Assembly (NCBI GenBank): GCA_030765045.1
Contig: CM060967.1
Location: 168,106,251-168,170,250, forward strand
Source of the DNA: Tenodera sinensis
Taxonomy: Eukaryota > Arthropoda > Insecta > Mantodea > Mantidae
DNA: 64,000 nucleotides
Direction: 5' to 3'
Within the stretch, counting starts at the first letter, position 1; each line of letters begins with the position of its first letter. Both the position numbers and the translations under genes were made by a program. Of the stretch, positions 1-11,375 are shown piece after piece. Under the pieces are notes generated by a model. The model saw only the letters and a list, made by a program, of their open reading frames with translations. It did no database searches and was not told the origin of the DNA.

Positions 1-191
1 CAACGTTGTCGACTTACTTCACGTCTGAAAGAGCAGCTCGGAATATTCCTTCACGTCTTTTAAGTGATTAATTATTTCGAAACCCTGTGTGATGTCACAT
101 AATTATTACCGAAGCTATGTCAGGAATAAGTTACTCTATCTGTTCTACATTCTTGTGAAATTAAGCATCCAATTTGGATCAAAAACCATTA

Positions 192-1150
192 TTTTTACTT
201 TCTCTACTGGTAAGTAGGGGAAGTATTGTATTCCACCCAAAAATTCGAAGTCGAGATTTCACCGGAAATACATGTTTTGAGGCCCCCTAAATCCAAAAAG
301 AGCATTTTTAGAAAAAGGTCCGTGTGTGTGTCTGTGTGTCTGTGTCGTCCAATATGACACAATGTTGGAGGACGTTAATTTAAAAAAAAAAAAAAAAATA
401 TGTGTGTGTCTGTGTGTCTGTCAGTCTGCCAGTCTGTCAGTCTGTGGACAGCATAGCTCAAAAACGAAAAGTCGGTTAAAAACCAAAGTTGGTATTTAAG
501 TTTAATGTCGTTCAAGGATGTGACACGAAGATTTTGAAGAAAATAGCCCCACCCTAAACTACCCTTTACATGGAAAATTTTTCGAATATTTTGATTTTCT
601 TGAAAATGGCTCTAACGATTTTGATTAAAATGTCATATGTTTGAGATATTTTTATGACAAATGAAATGTATATCTTGAATTTTCTGGCTATAGCCCCTGT
701 AGTCGTATTTACTCTGGACGACTTTTGCATAACTGGTAAACCGTTAGAGATAGACCAAATTATACTATACAAAAAATGTAGATCTTGCTAAAATACACAA
801 TTTATGTCTCAATAAATTTTCTTGTAGGGTGAACCATTTCGGAGATATACCTTGTTATGTGTGTGAGTTTCGGAAAACAACTTTCGTGAAATGGGTCATC
901 GTTGTTCATTTTTTTATATGTTACGTGTACAAAGAGAACGGAATCTCAAAGCTTTAAAAGATTTGACTATCGCACAAAGCCTAATGTATTCCAATATTCC
1001 CCTTGCACCTACAAGGAAATAAGCAATAAGATAATTTATACAAATGTTTATTTTAACTAACACGAAGAAGATATAGGAGTAAGAGTTTGTAAGAATGGTT
1101 AGTACAAGAGTAGAGAAAGTCATGTGAGTGCAACACATCAGATTGTTTTT
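192..1150 (+). mobile_element. F1 element, essentially full length (reference copy)
   Basis: Order of conserved blocks: left end TTTTTACTTTCTCTACTGG; GTAAGTAGGGGAAGTA, which pairs with the left end as a hairpin; CCACCCAAAAATTCG; AGAAAAAGGTCCG; a TG/TGTC microsatellite; GTGGACAGCATAGCTCAAAA; a conserved AT-rich body with the palindrome-like CTGGCTATAGCC; AAGAGAACGGAATC; CCTACAAGGAAATAAGC; and the right end GTAGAGAAAGTCATGTGAG..CAACACATCAGATT. ACTTTCTCTACT at the left is inverted as AGTAGAGAAAGT near the right. Only short ORFs occur (68 and 82 codons, minus strand). Class unknown: it lacks LTRs, RT, a tRNA head and a transposase. Confidence 0.75.
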
Positions 1151-1231
1151 CGACATCTGCAATTCAACTGTTGTTTGTAATGCTTCTATGAATCACATAT
1201 TAGAAGGAATGTAATGACTTTCCTTTCATCC

Positions 1232-1232
<1 letters not shown>

Positions 1233-1299
<67 letters not shown>
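1233..1299 (+). repeat. (GT)n microsatellite
   Basis: Uninterrupted GT repeat of about 67 bp shortly after the F1 copy at 192, outside the element. Confidence 0.95.
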
Positions 1300-1300
<1 letters not shown>

Positions 1301-2030
1301 CTACAAGAAAAAGTAGTTTGCTAAAACATAAGGTAAAAAAATCATCAGTAACGTAATATGGACAAAAGAAAACGTTTTATTTCAGTACAATAATATGCAA
1401 TGGAAATAAATGAATTTGTTTTTAATAGAGAAAACATGAATGTGTCATATAAGTTGTCTAATTTAGGACGGTCCAAAATAATATTCCATGTATGAATAAG
1501 TCAGCTACGGTGAAGTGCAGGTAATCACACAAATATTAAATGACAATATTAAGCAATCCATAGATGTACGGTGCTAGCTTATTTGAACCAAGGTAATAAA
1601 CATGAATGATTATTACAATTACACAGCGCTAAACAGATAGTAATAGCACTAAAAGGTACTACTAATGAGAGAGCCATGTCGATTAGTCATGTAAACGAAC
1701 CTCCAAAGTCAATCTAGGGACCTATGACTGTGGGTCTTATAGACTCTGTAACCAGAAAGGGTATAGGCTCCGTTGTTTCAAATATCTACGACGGCTGGAA
1801 AAAAGTGTGTGGCAACATATAAAAGTTTGAAGTATTTATTGGACATCGTGATACTTGTACAGTCGTTCAACGCAATAAACCCCTGCCCTGTTGCACCTGT
1901 AGCTAGATATGGGAAAGTCGCAGGATACCAGCAGCGGCGCCCTCTTTGTTGATGTCTGCAAGAGAGTGAGCTATAGCTCCAAGTATGGCCTCCTCGGTGC
2001 GGAAATGCTTACGTCACGACAATGTGGGAC
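1301..2030. other. No feature seen
   Basis: AT-rich, no coding frame or recognisable repeat. Confidence 0.5.
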
Positions 2031-2042
2031 CTGAGTCCGGGA

Positions 2043-2184
2043 AAAAGAAACAGAGGACGGCCACGTCAGAGATGTGCACAAGAATTTAGTGAAGTGATTG
2101 GTGATCACTGGACAAGAGAGGCAAGAGATAAGAGTATCTTTATCTCAAAACGTGTATTTCTGGGGAAATCTCGTCAAATTTGTT
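2043..2184 (+). pseudogene. LINE polyprotein tail fragment
   Basis: The plus-strand frame reads KRNRGRPRQRCAQEFSEVIG then DHWTREARDK. This fits the RGRPxxRW...W.REAxD signature found just after the reverse-transcriptase domain in many insect non-LTR retrotransposons. Only this short tail is present and no RT motifs lie upstream, so it is a dead fragment. Confidence 0.42.
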
Positions 2185-2338
2185 AGTGAAATGTAATAGT
2201 TGCTCTAGGCAGGGCTGGGCGACTCGCGCGTTACCTTAACCTACCATGACGTCTACAAGTAGCAGTGAAGGTAGTGAGCAATGAGCACTCTGTGAGCACC
2301 AGTTGCCCAGCCCGGCTCTAGAGCAAGTATGTACGTAC

Positions 2339-2741
2339 CGGTTTACGTGCTCTGTCGCACTGGCACTGACAGCCACAGCCGCCCCCGTTGCGGATGGTGA
2401 GCGACAGCTGGGAAGGGCTGTAAGGAAGCCCGTGTACTGGACGCACCATGCTGCTGCTGGGGTACCGCCATGGCCGATGTGACGAGGACCCTCGACCTGA
2501 GTACGTCGGCGAGGACAGAGCCAGGGTTGGGGGCGGTGGGATGTTGTTGCTCGACATGCTCTTGTACAACGGTGGTCGTTGTGACGGGATGCTGTAGTCC
2601 GAATGGCTCGGTGTCGGCACTCTGCTCCCAAATTCAGAGGACGTCTTGAAGTGCGACGCTGCCGGGTTCTGGGAGACGAATGCGAGGTCCATTTGGCTAC
2701 GACGGGGACATGGACTCTCGTGGTACATGCTGGCTGCCAAT
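2339..2741 (-). CDS. Next coding exon of the same Ser/Pro-rich protein
   Basis: The acceptor TGTGTGTGCAG ends at 2742 and the exon begins A TTG GCA; that single base completes the split codon AG/A (Arg) left by exon 8838..8480. The frame then stays open for 403 bases to CCG/GTACGT at 2338, a plausible donor in phase 0. The two exons together give 762 bases, or 254 codons. The segment is rich in Ser, Pro and Tyr (for example SDYSIPSQRPPLYKS and PPPPTLALSSPTYSG) and ends with a Gly/Cys/Gln stretch (NGGGCGCQCQCDRARKP). GC content is clearly higher than in the flanks. The reading frame stops soon after the donor, so splicing is needed to continue, and the next exon must lie outside the window. 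Function is unknown. Phase agreement with the neighbouring exon is the main evidence that both are real. Confidence 0.66.
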
Positions 2742-2830
2742 CTGCACACACAAGCACATGCACATTACTGCTTCAACATTTGCTTGACTGGCTTTAATAA
2801 CAGCCAGATACAGTATACTAGGTTATAAGG

Positions 2831-2935
2831 CAGGGGGCTTCAAAACATATATTTCCTGTAAAATCTCGACATCGAACTTTTGGGTGAAATAAAGTACTTC
2901 CCTAATTACTATACGTAATAGACAAAGTAAAATAT
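2831..2935 (-). mobile_element. F1 left-end fragment
   Basis: Reverse complement of the F1 left end: GGGGGCTTCAAAACATATAT, ATCTCGACATCGAA and the terminal hairpin region ending AGACAAAGTAAAAT. Confidence 0.65.
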
Positions 2936-4149
2936 ATCTGACCATACAAGAAAGGAAACAAAATCAACGATTTCTTTCATGACAAAGGCTTCAAATTAAT
3001 CTATCAGAGAAAGATTGTTTCTTCGTTTGCAGGAACTGAGAAGTGAAGCTGATAATGCTGACACGTGAGCAGGAAGAAACAAAACATAGTCTATGCCACT
3101 CAAGATTTGCTATGAGCCACAGGCGCAACAAATTGTGGTTCTGTGGTAAAATAATTCTTCTTTAAGGTTGTCAGCAAGATGAAATTATGGCACTTGAAGG
3201 TAAGAAAACACTGCTATTAAACAGAGATGCACATTTCAGTTTTCAAGGTTGGCAAAGTGCAAGCATGTGCCCTGCAACGTGTGTAACCCAATCTTCTGAT
3301 TTCCCCACCGCGTAACTGCGAGTATTCATTCCACCCAAACGTTCAATATTCACATTTCACTGCATTCTTTATGCAATCTTAGCATTAAAACGGTTTATTA
3401 TGACGGTATAATTGTGCGAAATTACTCTCTGTCTGACACTAGTACCAGAAAATGAATGGCGTACCATGGTAACGTGGCTAACGAGAAAGATAGGCTACGG
3501 CACGAACTGCAGTTATGTAATTCTCCTAGTCCAGTCATGGCCCAATGAAGTAAAAGCACAATCGCCTAATACAACCATGTTAAAAACAACTAAAATTCAT
3601 ACAAAAGATGGTACACAACGTTAGCCACGCATGACAACAAGACAGCAATGACGTAATTGCCGTCACAACATAATTTAGTCCAATGTGCCTGTAAGAAAAC
3701 TTGAAATCGTCATTTTTCATTTCTTTGTCCACAAAATTGTTCATATTCTTTTTGGTAACATTTTTCTGGAAGTAATAAACTCTGTGCTCTTGGCTTCGTT
3801 AAAAATGCCAAGCTGAATACAATCCATGTCTTCAATAGTTTTATCATCACCTTCCATTTTCCTCTATAAACAAATGAAACGTCTACTTAGCAGCCATATT
3901 ACGTCATACATATGTGAACTCTAATATATTATAATTTTTCATTTACCAAATTTATTAATTCTTTTTTACGTGTTTTAATGGTAGAATTACATAAAACGTA
4001 TGTAACAAGTGTCATTGTGACTATCACTAAACATATACCTACTCGTGTCATCAGTCAGCTCATACACAAGTTACATAAGTAACTATCCTCTGTCCTTCAC
4101 CTTCACCTGTCCAACAGTCGATCAATTGTTTCTGTATGTATTTGAGAAA
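2936..4149. other. No feature seen
   Basis: AT-rich intronic sequence; one 70-codon frame without protein-like character. Confidence 0.5.
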
Positions 4150-4708
4150 GTTGAATGTTGTCTGTATGCATAACTCAAAAACCGGAACTGCTTGAATAGC
4201 GAACTTCCTATTTAACTCTAGGATTTTTCCAAAGATACGACACAAATATTTTCAAGAAAATCCCTCGCTCCAACTGTCCTTTACATTGGAAAAATTGCCA
4301 TATATATATTTCAAATGTTTCTGGCGATTCTGATTAAATGTCACACGTTTAAGATGTTTTCAATACAAAATGCATATTTTGAATTTTCTAGGAATAATCT
4401 CAGTTCTCTTCATTCTGGACGAGTTTTGCACAACGCAAACTGTAAGAGACAAAAACCGTACTACACAAAAATATAGATATTGTTGAAGCATATGTTTTAT
4501 TGTTAGCTTGACTTTTCAAATGTTTACACTTTTTGTTAATGGGAAATCATTCTCGCTTGTTCTCGCATAGAAAGAACATGACCACAAGAAAATGAGACCA
4601 CAAAACGTGCAGAGAAAGTTTATCTCAGTTAGCAATTTATCTTTTGTAAGAATAGTGTTTAGAAGACTGAGTAGAATAAGTCATGTGAATGCAGAACATC
4701 AGATTTTA
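4150..4708 (+). mobile_element. F1, diverged copy lacking the left end
   Basis: Starts at GCATAACTCAAAAACCGG and follows the F1 body (TTTACATTGGAAAAATT, TCTGGACGAGTTTTGCA, GTAAGAGAC) to the right end GTAGAATAAGTCATGTGAA...CATCAGATTTT. It is more diverged than most copies. Confidence 0.62.
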
Positions 4709-5027
4709 GTAATGAAATCCAATATAATTCTAGTTTTGAACGTGGATAGCTATACATATAAATAAAACTCCAAAGTTTCCGAAAATCCGGTCGGATGGAT
4801 TTTTACTTTCTCTGCTACGTAATTAGAGGAAGTATCTTTTGTAAGAATAGTGTTTAGAAGACTGAGTAGAATAAGTCATGTGAATGCAGAACATCAGATT
4901 TTAGTAATGAAATCCAATATAATTCTAGTTTTGAACGTGGATAGCTATACATATAAATAAAACTCCAAAGTTTCCGAAAATCCGGTCGGATGGATTTTTA
5001 CTTTCTCTGCTACGTAATTAGAGGAAG
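4638..5027 (+). repeat. Exact 195-bp tandem duplication across an F1-F1 junction
   Basis: 4638..4832 and 4833..5027 are identical by eye over 195 bases. Each unit contains an F1 right end, a spacer of about 80 bp, and the next F1 left end up to GAGGAAGTA. The lack of differences implies a very recent event or an assembly artefact. Confidence 0.85.
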
Positions 5028-5545
5028 TACTGTATTCCACCCAAAAATTCGATGTTGAAATTTCACCGGAAATACATGTTTTGAGGCTCCTGAATACCCC
5101 CCCCCCTCCAAAAAAAAAAACATTTTTGGAAAAAGATTCGCACTCGCACGCTGCCTGTGTCTGCCAGTCTGTGGACAGCATAACTTAAAATGTATTTAAA
5201 TGTAATATTTTTCAAAAATGCAACAGGAAGATGTTGAAGAAAATGTACTTACTCTAAACTACCCTTTACATGGAAAATGTTTCGAAAATTGAGACTTTCT
5301 TAAAAATTGCTGTAACTATTTTGATTAAAATGACGTGTTGAAGATATTTTTATGGCAAATGAAATTTTTATTTTGAATTTGGTGGCTATAGCCCATGTAG
5401 TCCTGTTTACTCTGGATGACTTTTGAATAGCCCCTAAACCGTAAATGGTAGACCAAATCTTACTATACAAAAATGTATATATATATTCGTTTTTGTACAG
5501 TGAACCATATCGTATACCATATATATACACAAAAACGAATATATA
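4996..5545 (+). mobile_element. F1, left half, truncated at an inverted repeat
   Basis: Left end TTTTTACTTTCTCTGCTACG, CCACCCAAAAATTCGATG, a poly-C/poly-A run in place of the normal microsatellite context, then the F1 body to ACCAAATCTTACTATACAAA, where similarity ends. Confidence 0.68.
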
Positions 5546-5546
5546 T
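5479..5546. repeat. Inverted repeat, 18-base arms
   Basis: ATATATATTCGTTTTTGT (about 5479) is the inverse of ACAAAAACGAATATATAT (5529..5546), with a loop of about 32 bases at the truncation point of the F1 copy. Confidence 0.75.
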
Positions 5547-6440
5547 GTTGTAGAGACACTGCATGACGGTTCAAATCTTATCGTTTCCCCTGTAGGATGT
5601 GACAGACTCTACCATATGTTACATGGTCACCCACCCTCCATCTGAATACACTGCAGTTGACTGTGAAGCGCATTTTGTGGTCTTAAACCGCCGCAGAATG
5701 GTTTATGGAACCCTTGTTTCAATGGTTGCATTACTTGCAGACGACCTTCAACCTAACGGGTCGAGTTGACCCTTTTCTTTTGTCGCTTCAAATGTCTATA
5801 CTCGGGGATGATGAAGGTGGATTTACATATATTGAATTGGAACTGTAAATTTACGGAAAGTCTGTGAAGCGTCTCATTTCGAAATCGAGACAAGCTTTAA
5901 CTTGGCACTTTTTCTACTATCCTTCTCTAGGAATTTTCACGTCATGAAGGCACAATGGGCTCTTATGGGCCATGCTTTTCTTATGGAAGAATCAAGTATG
6001 CCGTTGCCAAATGTGTGTGTCTTCAAATGCAACTAGGATAAAGTATGAACCATAAACGTTTTATATAATTGTACATTTTTAAAATAATAAAATCTAAAAT
6101 TTTGTGTAAAGCACATTTTTAACACCTTTCTCGTTCCGAACTTTAAAATATGGTTTTAAACCGAAATAATTGCAATGAAAAAAATCTGCATTATTCACTT
6201 GCTTTCATACGCTATGTTGGTATTTACATTGTATCAATATGCCTAAACTCAATTGTTTAAAAAAATTAAGCTTAAAACAAAGTGTGTGGATTATTCATTT
6301 CTACAGTGGAAAATGTCATCGCTGGCTAATTCTTGTTATACAATTGCACGTAAGAACTTCCAGCTACAAAGTTTTCAAGGAAATAAGTAAATGTTGATAT
6401 GTACATAGAACATCTCCAGAGCCAAGGCATCAACCGTTAA

Positions 6441-6725
6441 AGGCAAATATTTGCACACAGCGCCAACAAAGGTGGTCCTCGTGTCTTGGACAATGATGGA
6501 AACCAGATATGGTGTGATTGTACTTCAGTGGAGGTTTTCAATAGGTCTCGGGAATCGTGTGCATTGCAGTTAACTGATCAGAGTGTAATGGATCGCAGAA
6601 AAAAGGTGAACTCATTAAAAATGGCAAGCGAAAAACAGCTCTTAAGAGTGTTTGATTATTTAAAGCAAAAGAACCCTGGATACAGTGACTATAATAAACC
6701 CGGTTTCCAACATTTTCAATTGTAA
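6441..6725 (+). other. Unassigned plus-strand ORF with protein-like composition
   Basis: The frame is open for about 95 codons and contains LDNDGNQIWCDCTSVEVF, SVMDRRKKVNSLKMASEKQL and VFDYLKQKNPGYSDY before TAA. Composition looks more like a real protein than its surroundings, but no family is recognisable, no splice sites stand out, and it lies antisense inside the minus-strand intron. It is probably a repeat-derived fragment. Confidence 0.2.
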
Positions 6726-7479
6726 TTCTGTCAGATCCACATTGTTAAACGACTTCCTAACCTAACCTAAAAGTTTTTTCCTCGTGTCTGTAAACTACTC
6801 TAAGATCGTTCTGAAGGAGGAACAATGTACATTAAATATAGTGTTTATATTTTTAGTGTTTATTTTGCATTACTCTTCATTTTTTCGTCTTTACGCTGTA
6901 TTCTCATGAATAGATAGGAATGTCCCAGACACCCCAATGACCCCTTGTGCTAGTGTGAACACTCTCATGGCCTTAGGTGCACGAACACAATGTAGCCGTG
7001 TATTTCCGGGAACGGTAGATTGTTTATTTCCGGTGAGTCATTTCCATGGGTGCCTTATGGGTCCTCAGGCATCCAGCACGCCAAATACTTAGGCACGCAA
7101 ATCGTGCACCTGCATGCCGGCGACTTCATACCAGAGAGTGTAGACACGGATTTAATAATCTGAACTTGCTCCAGTCGCAGCCCATAATTCCTTGCGCTAA
7201 TAGCGTCAGGGCTGCAGCTGTCACTTGTCAAGCTGGTGTAGCGGGAGTGGGAAATGTTTCGTACTCAGGGTTTGTCTAAAATGAAAGCGTCTTATCAAGC
7301 AAGTATAGGACCATAAAGAAAGTGCTAAAGTTAAACATTTTCATATTTTATGATTATATCCAATAACTTAGCGATTATTCCAAGAATTGTTTCGCTGTTA
7401 AGAGATATCCAACGCAATGCACCTTAGAAAAACATAAAAATCCATAATTTCCATTTCAGTGACCTAAAGTCTCTAACTA

Positions 7480-7715
7480 AACTAACCCCGCGACACAACA
7501 GCCCTTTCCTGGCCAAGACTTACTGCCAGGCCTCTGCATCCCCCACGTCTACCCATCACAGCCGTCATGAGTGGGTGCAGTACTAAAGGGCGGGACGTGT
7601 TCAGCTCGATCGGTATATGCGGTCTTCCCAACCAGGAGTCCCTACTTCTCAATCAAGTAGCTCCTCAGTTGGCCCCTCAGGGACCTAACCAGGCTGAGTT
7701 AACCTAATTACCCTC
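7480..7715 (-). mobile_element. SINE type 1, body only
   Basis: The reverse complement shares CAGCCTGGTTAGGTCCCTGA, CTACTTGATTGAGAAGTA and GGGCTGTTGTGTCG with the type 1 copy at 24401; the tRNA head is absent. Confidence 0.65.
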
Positions 7716-7979
7716 CCCTTATGTAGGACTTAGAAGTCAGTGCCTTGGGTCAGACGCCTGTCGGGGAGCAGAGGGACCTATGTACCAGACAGAGTGAAGA
7801 CGTGGAAGTGGATGCATTCCTTTAAGAGCATGTCACCCCTAGACCAGGGGATGACAGTTATAGTGTATACTGTATCCTATTACAGCCGCCATTTTGTGTT
7901 GAGTATATGGATTTTCTTGGACACGAAATTATACGTTGGAATTTTAAATTTCCTGTTGTATAAACAATGCTGCGGGGTG

Positions 7980-8395
7980 GGGGTATCAGTGCCTAACCCA
8001 GCTGACTACCTGCCGGACCGGTGTTTTTGACTGAACAATAGTCGGGCAAGACAATAGCCATACTGTGCGGTGTGGTAATTCAAGAGAATTCGTTTCGGCA
8101 GAGTCTAGAAGCTGCCCTTTCGAGAACGTTCTGCCTAGGGCTCGGGCCCTGTATAAGAATTCCATAGCCTAGCGGCGAGATCAGCCAGTTGAGTTGAGTG
8201 TCATCAAGTTTGGAGAAAGACAGTTACGAAGTTCTCAGTAGACAATAGTCAGCCTGAATGAAGACGAAGTTGTAATTCAGTGGTGACAGTTCAATTGTGA
8301 TTCCTTGTATCAGATGCGTTTTGTTCTGAGTGTCGTAAGTGTGAAATTAGCACTAAGGCAACTACCTAGGACAATATCATCAGGAAGACGTTAGG
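7980..8395 (+). other. GC-richer non-coding block, perhaps LTR-derived
   Basis: Contains TTCGAGAACGTTCTGCC, a TATA-like CTGTATAAGAATTCC (about 8151) and no coding frame. It lies directly next to exon 8480..8838, within its downstream intron. Confidence 0.2.
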
Positions 8396-8479
8396 AAATA
8401 CGCGACCATGCAAAAAACTAAGTTATTGCCAAAGGGCTGCCGCTGGACAAACTCTTGATAGAGTTTCCAAGCTACATAC

Positions 8480-8838
8480 CTGGACGGAGACAAGGGTTCC
8501 TGTATGGAGGTAGGCCTGGACCTGCAGGGCCTGACGTAGTGCTCCCCATGCTGCTGCTGATGGTGGTGCTGATGATAGAGATGATGATGCTGTGGCCTGA
8601 TGCCTGCTACCGAACTCTCACTTCCAGAAGAACCGTGTTGTTTGCTCCCTGGTAACGGTGGTAAGGGAGGCGGAGGTGCAGGAGGCGTAGGTTCATGGCT
8701 GGACCCTGCCACATCATCCGAAGTTCCTTGTTCGTTGTTACCCGTGGATTTCTCCTCATGGACGGAATACAGCGCCGAGGGCATCTGGGCGATTGGCGGC
8801 ATTGCTGTCGTCTCAACGCCGTTCCTGAGATCTGACAT
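8480..8838 (-). CDS. Coding exon of a Ser/Pro/His-rich protein (unnamed)
   Basis: On the minus strand a pyrimidine-rich acceptor (CTCTCTGTTTGCAG) ends at 8839 and the exon opens with ATG TCA GAT CTC. It reads 119 codons plus two bases and stops at CCAG/GTATGT, a good donor at 8479. The product starts MSDLRNGVETT, then has a Pro-rich run (about residues 53-66, PTPPAPPPPLPPLPG) and a His/Gln-rich run (about 84-100). No membrane segment or known catalytic motif is visible, so this is a disordered segment. The open phase is 2 and exactly fits the acceptor at 2741. The ATG at the exon's first base may be the start, with 5' UTR supplied from further upstream, or the frame may continue from an unseen exon. 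I considered the cytoplasmic N-terminal part of a large receptor such as a teneurin, but the match is too weak to name it. Confidence 0.68.
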
Positions 8839-8844
8839 CTGCAA

Positions 8845-10689
8845 ACAGAGAGATACAGTCTGTTTTAATAAGCAAGGAAAACTCCCTTCCTATGTGTGCT
8901 TAGAAAGCCAGTGGTTTTAAACATAATCGTGGAAGATACTGCTACGGCCAGAATAAACTGCCAAGAAAATTTAATTATAAAATATTATGTTTTGTTTCGG
9001 TATTTTTAATCGTTTTGTAAAAATGCCCATTTTCTTCGGCAATATAAATGGCAACGCCGAGTTGATGTGTTTAGATCTGGCACAGGTCAACGACTTGTGC
9101 TGTATCCGACCATCGTGAGCTTCGAGGCCAGTACTGCCTGAGATGTAAACAAAACATCTGACTGGCGTGTGCTTCATGGCCAGCACTGCCTCAGTTTAAA
9201 CAAAACACCCGACCGGCGTGTGCTTCGACGTAAACAAAACACGCAGTGCGTTTACCGTACCACTTAAACGGTCATTATCTCGGCAAATCGACACGATCGA
9301 AAAGTTCTGCCTGAAAAGTTTTAATAGAACTGAAATTATGTATTCGTTCAATTCATAATGAAGATTTAGTTTACCATAGTTAAGAAAGCAGAAAAACGAA
9401 TCAATAAAAATAAGTTAGTGATAGAGCTCCAAATATTTGACACAAATCCTTTCTTCTTCTTCTACTTTTTTTTCGGCGAAAGGGTTCTTTATTGATAATA
9501 ATTGTATTGTACATATTTGTTAGACTCATCATGTAGAATCCCAGGTTAACTTATGGTCGAAGCAGTATCTTCCACCCTGTATACTCGCATAAAAGTTCAA
9601 TCACTGAGGTACGAGGAACAGCTCATTTTAAGATTCTCCAATAGGCTACACGCATGGGCAGTGCTTATTATTTTTTCGATGACAGTGAGTAATAGAAATA
9701 GTATTTACACGAGAATAAAATTAATAAATAATTTACTAACAGCTGTTGATGTCAAAAGCAAGGTCACCAACATAAACCTTGGTGATAAAGAGGGAATCGA
9801 TTATTATCCACAGCTGGTTGTTGACCTTAAAAAACGCAATGACTTGCATGACCATAAATTTAGACGTTGCATGAATTAAATCCCAAGTAAACATTAATAA
9901 ACACAAAGCAAATAAACATCCTGGTAAGATTTACTGGTAAATTTCAACTAACAAATATGATTATACTCTATGTCTACAATAATAAACACTATGTTAACAT
10001 TTAATTCATTCAGCAGCTAAATTTGAGTTGTAAGTTATTAATTTTTTTAAGATGAACGATCAGGTGCTGCATTTAAGGACAGTTGAAAAAATCCAAAATT
10101 TGTAGAACTACAGTTACCTGAATCATCATCGTCGAAGGACAATGCTGTTTTGTGTCTGACGAAGAAGACGATTTTTGCATTTTTACATGCGCACAAGTAC
10201 ATGTAGGTATCTTACATAACTACTCGATAATATTCGGTACGATTCCCGCCATGTAACGTGATACAGTTGTAACATTACGTCCATTGTTTCATCTTCATAC
10301 ACTTTTTATATAACTAGATTTTCTATTTTGTCAAAATGACTGGAGAGGTATCGAAAGTGCTTTTCTGGTGCTTTTAAAGACAGCAGTTGGTGCGTTTTCA
10401 TTTCTCGAGTTGGCAATACTGATCACAATCCCATATCTAGCTTATTTCATTGTTGCGCAGGGACTTAATGATCGCGCGGGACCTGAATCCTCCAAATTCA
10501 AATATTTGAGTTTAAAATATCAAAGATATTTAAAAAATAGAAATGAAGGAAGAAACAGACGTCTTTACAAAGAATTTGTAATGTAACAACCTTTTTAAAC
10601 TAATGCTTAGCTATATCCAGTAATAAAGGGATGTGTTTGTCAAGACAGTCAGAAGCTAGAAAGTTACATTTTCATAACCTAAACCCACT
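8845..10689. other. No supported feature
   Basis: Two modest plus ORFs (9553-9879 and 10368-10586) show no family similarity. A short direct repeat around ACTGGCGTGTGCTTCATGGC / CCGGCGTGTGCTTCGACG (9160-9235) is the only structure noticed. Confidence 0.4.
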
Positions 10690-10980
10690 TTACACAACAT
10701 TTACTTTACGATGATCCTATATTAAAACCTTATCTCTTAGAGTTATGCATAAGTTCTCATGTTTTTAGAAGAGTTTATATAGATAAAGCGAACTTACATA
10801 ATTACTGCGAAAAGAAAAACATGGTTTAAGGAATTTAGCAGCCAAATGTGATTATAGAGTGCATGTTTACTTATCGCCTGTGTAACCTTCATAAGATAAC
10901 TCTTTTATTCCACTTCCGTGCTGTAAACGAGCCTTACATTCAACAGGTTCCCAGTTCGAATACCTATTGGGCTGACTTAT
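10690..10980 (+). repeat. R2 dispersed repeat, copy 1
   Basis: About 290 bp matching the reverse complement of 26705..27020: AGTTATGCATAAG, GTTTATATAGATAAA, TGCATGTTTACTTATCGCCT, CCACTTCCGTGCTGTAAACG, CAGGTTCCCAGTTCGAAT. The last word resembles a pol III B box. Confidence 0.75.
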
Positions 10981-11036
10981 TTCACTCGCCCTTTCTTTCC
11001 TTTTCAAAATGTTCCTTATCAAAAGATAACTTGGAA

Positions 11037-11108
11037 TAAATCTAAGCTCCATGGAACCCCAGAGAGAATTTGAGCATCCATTCATTGATTCACCCTCCAG
11101 TATCGCCA
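11037..11108 (+). repeat. Short repeat R4, copy 1
   Basis: AAGCTCCATGGAACC and TTTGAGCATCCATTCATTGA resemble 15640..15712. Possibly part of a SINE tail. Confidence 0.35.
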
Positions 11109-11375
11109 ATCTGGTAAAAAGACGTTTCAATTATAAATAAATAAAATAATAAATGTTCCTAAAATATTCAGAGTTCGGGAACTTTGAATCTGTGATTATT
11201 TGTATGAAATGTTATGCATCAAATGCGGAAATAAGTTTATTATTTACATTTAATTGATTTTGGGGTAAAATGATATTTTTTCTACATCTTCTGGGTTCCA
11301 GTGCTCAGTATAGGCCAGGGAGATTTAAGAAATTAAGTAACTCTGTCTATCTTGGCAAAAAGAACGCGAATGATA

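Larger units (their letters stand above)
2742..8479 (-). other. Intron between the two exons, GT..AG on the minus strand
   Basis: The intron is bounded by GTATGT (8479 downward) and TGTGTGCAG (ending 2742). It holds F1 copies with a 195-bp tandem duplication, a SINE body and an LTR-like stretch, but no coding sequence I would defend. Confidence 0.6.

Noticed and set aside
566..772. 68-codon minus ORF seen again in several F1 copies
   Set aside because: Its persistence is explained by recent copying of F1; the frame is broken in older copies and shows no domain.
914..1162. 82-codon minus ORF (MCCTHMTFSTLVL type in other copies)
   Set aside because: Same reason: repeated in F1 copies, hydrophobic but not maintained in diverged copies. 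A codon-substitution test on many copies would settle it.
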